A DNA stretch of 64,000 nt, from NCBI GenBank assembly GCA_020636405.1, contig JACJXW010000004.1:1426001-1490000 (forward strand). The letters are read 5' to 3'. Below, piece by piece: positions 61,537 to 64,000 of this stretch. The position numbers and the translations under genes were made by a program. Every line of letters starts with the position of its first letter. Position 1 is the stretch's first letter. Under the pieces are notes generated by a model, which saw nothing but the letters and a program-made list of their open reading frames with translations, was not told the DNA's origin and ran no database searches. Origin of the DNA: Lewinellaceae bacterium. Lineage in GTDB: Bacteria; Bacteroidota; Bacteroidia; Chitinophagales; Saprospiraceae.

Positions 61537-62087
61537 TCTTCCGGGAAACCAGGCTGGCAGGGGCGTACATTATCGAGCCGGAGCCCTTCAGTGATCAACG
61601 GGGGCTTTTTGCCCGGACCTTCTGCCGGCGGGAGTTTGAAGAGATCGGGCATCACAAGGAGTTCGTCCAGTTCAACCATTCACTCACCCGTCAAAAAGGA
61701 ACCCTGCGGGGGTTGCACTATCAGCGCCCCCCTCATGCGGAGATCAAGCTGATCCGCTGTATTCGGGGAGCGGCTTATGACGTGATCGTAGATATTCGGC
61801 GAGGTTCCCGAACCTTTTTAGGCCATATTTCCGTACAACTGACGGAGCAGAATATGAAAATGATCTATGTTCCGGAAGGTTTTGCTCATGGCTTTCAAGC
61901 ATTGGAGTCCGGCACAGAACTCATTTACCACCATACTGCCTATTATGCCCCCGATTCGGAGGGGGGAATACGATATGATGACCCGCTTCTGGGGATTGAG
62001 TGGCCATTGCCGGTACAGGAGATCTCGTTGAAAGACCAGGGATACCCGTATTTGGAAAGCCATTTTTCAGGAGTGCTATTGTCTTGA
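61533..62087 (+). CDS. dTDP-4-dehydrorhamnose 3,5-epimerase family protein
   Basis: A 184-residue cupin-fold epimerase. Signatures: EPEPFSDQRGLFARTFCRREF, FVQFNHSLTRQKGTLRGLHYQRPPHAEIKLIRCIRGAAYDVIVDIRRGS, YVPEGFAHGFQALES, and YYAPDSEGGIRYDDPLLGIEWP. The LRGLHYQ His is the general base. The family epimerises C3 and/or C5 of 4-keto deoxysugar nucleotides. In a set with an SDR enzyme, a C-methyltransferase and a nucleotidyltransferase, it more likely acts on a CDP- or other NDP-4-keto-6-deoxyhexose than in plain rhamnose synthesis, where rmlABD would be expected. Start overlaps the upstream stop by 4 nt. Confidence 0.82.
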   Translation: MIFRETRLAGAYIIEPEPFSDQRGLFARTFCRREFEEIGHHKEFVQFNHSLTRQKGTLRGLHYQRPPHAEIKLIRCIRGAAYDVIVDIRRGSRTFLGHISVQLTEQNMKMIYVPEGFAHGFQALESGTELIYHHTAYYAPDSEGGIRYDDPLLGIEWPLPVQEISLKDQGYPYLESHFSGVLLS

Positions 62088-62107
62088 TCTCTAAAATAGA
62101 TTTTTCC

Positions 62108-63427
62108 ATGTCTGGAAATCTTCGCCCCCAACCGTCAGCCACCCATTCCGGAGGCCGGTGCCGTTTTTGCTCGGCTCCACTGCAGCACAGTGTAGTTGAC
62201 CTCGGTATGTCGCCCCTGTGCCAGAAGCACGTAAGGCCTGAGGATGTAAATAAACCCGAACCGTTCTTTCCGCTTCATGTATATCTGTGTGATCAATGCT
62301 GGCTGATGCAGTTGGAAGAGTTTGCCAGCCCCGAAGAGATCTTTGCCGAAGACTACGCCTACTTTTCTTCTTATTCCGACAGCTGGCTGCGGCACGCCCA
62401 ACGGTACACCAGCCTGATGGTGGAACGTTTTGGCCTGGGGCCGGAAAACCTCGTCGTAGAGATCGCCAGCAATGACGGTTACCTGCTGCAATACTTTGTG
62501 GAAAAGCATATTCCGGTATTGGGGGTAGAGCCGGCAGGCAATGTGGCCCGGGCTGCCCGGGAAAAGGGCGTACGCACGGAAGAGCAATTTTTCGGCAGAG
62601 CGTCGGCCCACCGGATTGCCGCCCGCTACGGGAAGGCCAGCCTGCTTTTGGGGAACAACGTCCTGGCCCACGTTCCCGACATCAATGATTTTGTGGCGGG
62701 CATGAAGGCCCTGCTTGACGAGGGGGGCGTCATCACCATGGAGTTCCCGCACCTGCAACGGCTGATCGAAGGAAACCAGTTTGACACTATTTATCACGAA
62801 CATTACTCCTATTTATCATTTGTGGCCGTCCACCGCATCTTTGCGCACCACGGCCTGACTTTGTTCGATGTGGAGGAGTTGCCTACCCACGGTGGCTCTC
62901 TGCGCATATACGGCCGCCATACCGAAGATGAAGGGAAGCCGGTGAAGGGCAGCGTAAGCGCTCTGCTGGAGCGGGAGCGCTTCCTGGGCATGGAGCGCCT
63001 GGACTATTATGCCGGGTTTGAAGAACAGGTCAAGGCGGCCAAGCGCGAACTGCTGGATTTCCTGATCGGCGTAAAGCGCCAGGGGAAAACCGTAGTGGGA
63101 TACGGGGCTCCAGGAAAGGGCAATACGCTGCTCAACTATTGCGGCATCCGGACAGATTTTCTGGACTTTACCGTCGACCGGAACCCGCACAAGCAGGGCA
63201 ATTTCCTGCCAGGGACGCGCATTCCCATCTACCATCCGGATGCGATCAGCGCCGCCCGGCCCGACTTTGTGCTCATCCTGCCCTGGAATCTACAGAAAGA
63301 GATCGGCCGTCAGCTGGCCTATATCGGAGAATGGGGCGGCAGGTTGGTGGTGCCCATCCCGCGGGTGCAGATCCTGGAGCATCCGGAACAGATAGAAGTT
63401 GTTCATACTGCAAATCCAAGCTCATGA
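62108..63427 (+). CDS. NDP-hexose C-methyltransferase (class I SAM-dependent)
   Basis: A 439-residue enzyme starting MSGNLRPQPSATHSGG; the ATG at 62000 is rejected because it overlaps the epimerase. The N-terminal zinc-binding part has CRFC and CDQC pairs, the middle holds the SAM motif LVVEIASNDGYLLQYF (about 118-133) and MEFPHLQRLIEGNQFDTIYHEHYSYLS, and the C-terminal Methyltransf_14-like domain includes GYGAPGKGNTLLNYCGI and a DRNPHKQGNFLPGTRIPI strand. This layout matches TylC3/TcaB9-type sugar C3-methyltransferases that make branched deoxysugars. It starts 20 nt after the epimerase and overlaps the next gene by 4 nt. Confidence 0.85.
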   Translation: MSGNLRPQPSATHSGGRCRFCSAPLQHSVVDLGMSPLCQKHVRPEDVNKPEPFFPLHVYLCDQCWLMQLEEFASPEEIFAEDYAYFSSYSDSWLRHAQRYTSLMVERFGLGPENLVVEIASNDGYLLQYFVEKHIPVLGVEPAGNVARAAREKGVRTEEQFFGRASAHRIAARYGKASLLLGNNVLAHVPDINDFVAGMKALLDEGGVITMEFPHLQRLIEGNQFDTIYHEHYSYLSFVAVHRIFAHHGLTLFDVEELPTHGGSLRIYGRHTEDEGKPVKGSVSALLERERFLGMERLDYYAGFEEQVKAAKRELLDFLIGVKRQGKTVVGYGAPGKGNTLLNYCGIRTDFLDFTVDRNPHKQGNFLPGTRIPIYHPDAISAARPDFVLILPWNLQKEIGRQLAYIGEWGGRLVVPIPRVQILEHPEQIEVVHTANPSS

Positions 63428-64000
63428 AAGTCGTACTATTCTGCGGCGGCCAGGGCACCCGGATCAGAGATTATTCGGAGGCCATTCCCAAGCCGATGGT
63501 GCACATCGGGTACCGCCCGATCCTGTGGAACATCATGAAATACTACGCTCATTTCGGGCACAAGGATTTCATTCTGGCGCTGGGGTATAAAGCGGATAAG
63601 ATCAAGGACTACTTTGTCAATTACGACGAAACGATCTCCAATGATTTTGTGTATTCCCGCGGAGGCAAGGCCATCGAGCTGTTGAGCTCAGATATTGAGG
63701 ACTGGCGGATCACTTTTGTCGACACCGGTATGCACTCCAACATCGGAATGCGCCTGATGCGGGTGCGGGAGCATCTGAAAGGGGAGGAAGTATTTCTGGC
63801 CAATTATGCCGATGGCCTGTCCGACCTGCAACTGCCGGACATGATCGGGCACTTTTTGGCCCAGCCGAATAAGGTAGGCAGCTTTATGACCTACCAGCCG
63901 ACATCCAGTTTCCACATCGTGCGCATGCAGGAAAACGGAGAGGTGACAGATATTGCACCCATCGCGCAATCGAACCTTTGGATCAATACGGGATACTTCA
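63424..64000 (+). CDS. Sugar-1-phosphate nucleotidyltransferase (glucose-1-phosphate cytidylyltransferase-like), 3' truncated
   Basis: The frame starts MKVVLFCGGQGTRIRDYSEAIPKPMVHIGYRPILWNIMKYYAHFGHKDF and runs off the window after about 192 residues. The GGxGTR loop, the PKPM lysine and the IGYRPILW block are those of nucleotidyltransferases, and the YFVNYDETISNDF region is as in RfbF-like cytidylyltransferases. The enzyme activates hexose-1-phosphate as CDP- or another NDP-sugar. ATGA overlap with the methyltransferase gene supports coupled translation. It fits supply of precursor for the methylated deoxysugar. Confidence 0.78.
   Translation, partial: MKVVLFCGGQGTRIRDYSEAIPKPMVHIGYRPILWNIMKYYAHFGHKDFILALGYKADKIKDYFVNYDETISNDFVYSRGGKAIELLSSDIEDWRITFVDTGMHSNIGMRLMRVREHLKGEEVFLANYADGLSDLQLPDMIGHFLAQPNKVGSFMTYQPTSSFHIVRMQENGEVTDIAPIAQSNLWINTGYF

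Overview
The window looks like chromosomal DNA of a Bacteroidota member, most likely class Saprospiria (Lewinella/Phaeodactylibacter-like). Support: a secreted protein with SprB-type repeats and a type IX secretion C-terminal tail, three hybrid two-component sensor/AraC regulators, DUF3078 and DUF4112 proteins, TAnnTTTG promoter boxes, almost no Shine-Dalgarno sequences, and many intergenic short tandem repeats. The phylum call is firm; the class is inference.

Layout. 1-3.3 kb: truncated formylglycine-generating-enzyme-type protein, HisK-type histidinol phosphatase, cyclic-peptide-type ABC exporter. 3.4-12.3 kb: an envelope gene set (SPFH protein, three tandem DUF697 paralogues of which one carries a helix-hairpin-helix tail and one an OmpA tail, a 57-residue membrane protein, a DUF3078 beta-barrel, a stand-alone OmpA protein, a membrane coiled-coil/HhH protein), interrupted by gene debris and an AAA ATPase/nuclease-like gene. 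12.5-21.1 kb: two hybrid two-component regulators sharing a nearly identical 1.6-kb 3' half; the first is frameshifted in a poly-C tract. 21-29 kb: S9 peptidase, membrane protein, an 800-bp 16-mer tandem array, phosphoesterase, DUF4112 protein, saccharopine-dehydrogenase-like enzyme. 29-35.4 kb (minus strand): quinone-oxidoreductase-like MDR, small conserved protein, nucleotide cyclase-MalT/LuxR fusion, PurC. 35.6-44 kb: T9SS-exported protein, MITE-like elements, HsdR-N-like fragment, third hybrid regulator.

44.6-50.5 kb: a compact cluster with a decayed acyl carrier protein gene, a DAO-fold FAD oxidoreductase, two different ATP-grasp ligases, a GNAT acetyltransferase and a PLP cystathionine-beta-synthase-core enzyme. 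The content suggests assembly of a small amino-acid-derived or dipeptide metabolite, and I do not recognise it as a known pathway. 50.6-56.1 kb (minus strand): beta-helix lipoprotein with a PA14-like tail, M49 dipeptidyl-peptidase III lipoprotein, FabH.

56.5-57.2 kb: tmRNA (ssrA) whose T-loop is split by a 286-nt group I intron. The acceptor stem, T arm, P1, P10 and omega-G can all be drawn from the sequence. This and the ATP-grasp cluster are the most interesting items. 58.7-64 kb: start of a surface polysaccharide locus (initiating sugar phosphotransferase, SDR epimerase, RfbC-type epimerase, C-methyltransferase, sugar-1-phosphate nucleotidyltransferase running off the end); the last four genes are tightly packed or overlap, fitting synthesis of a branched or methylated deoxysugar.
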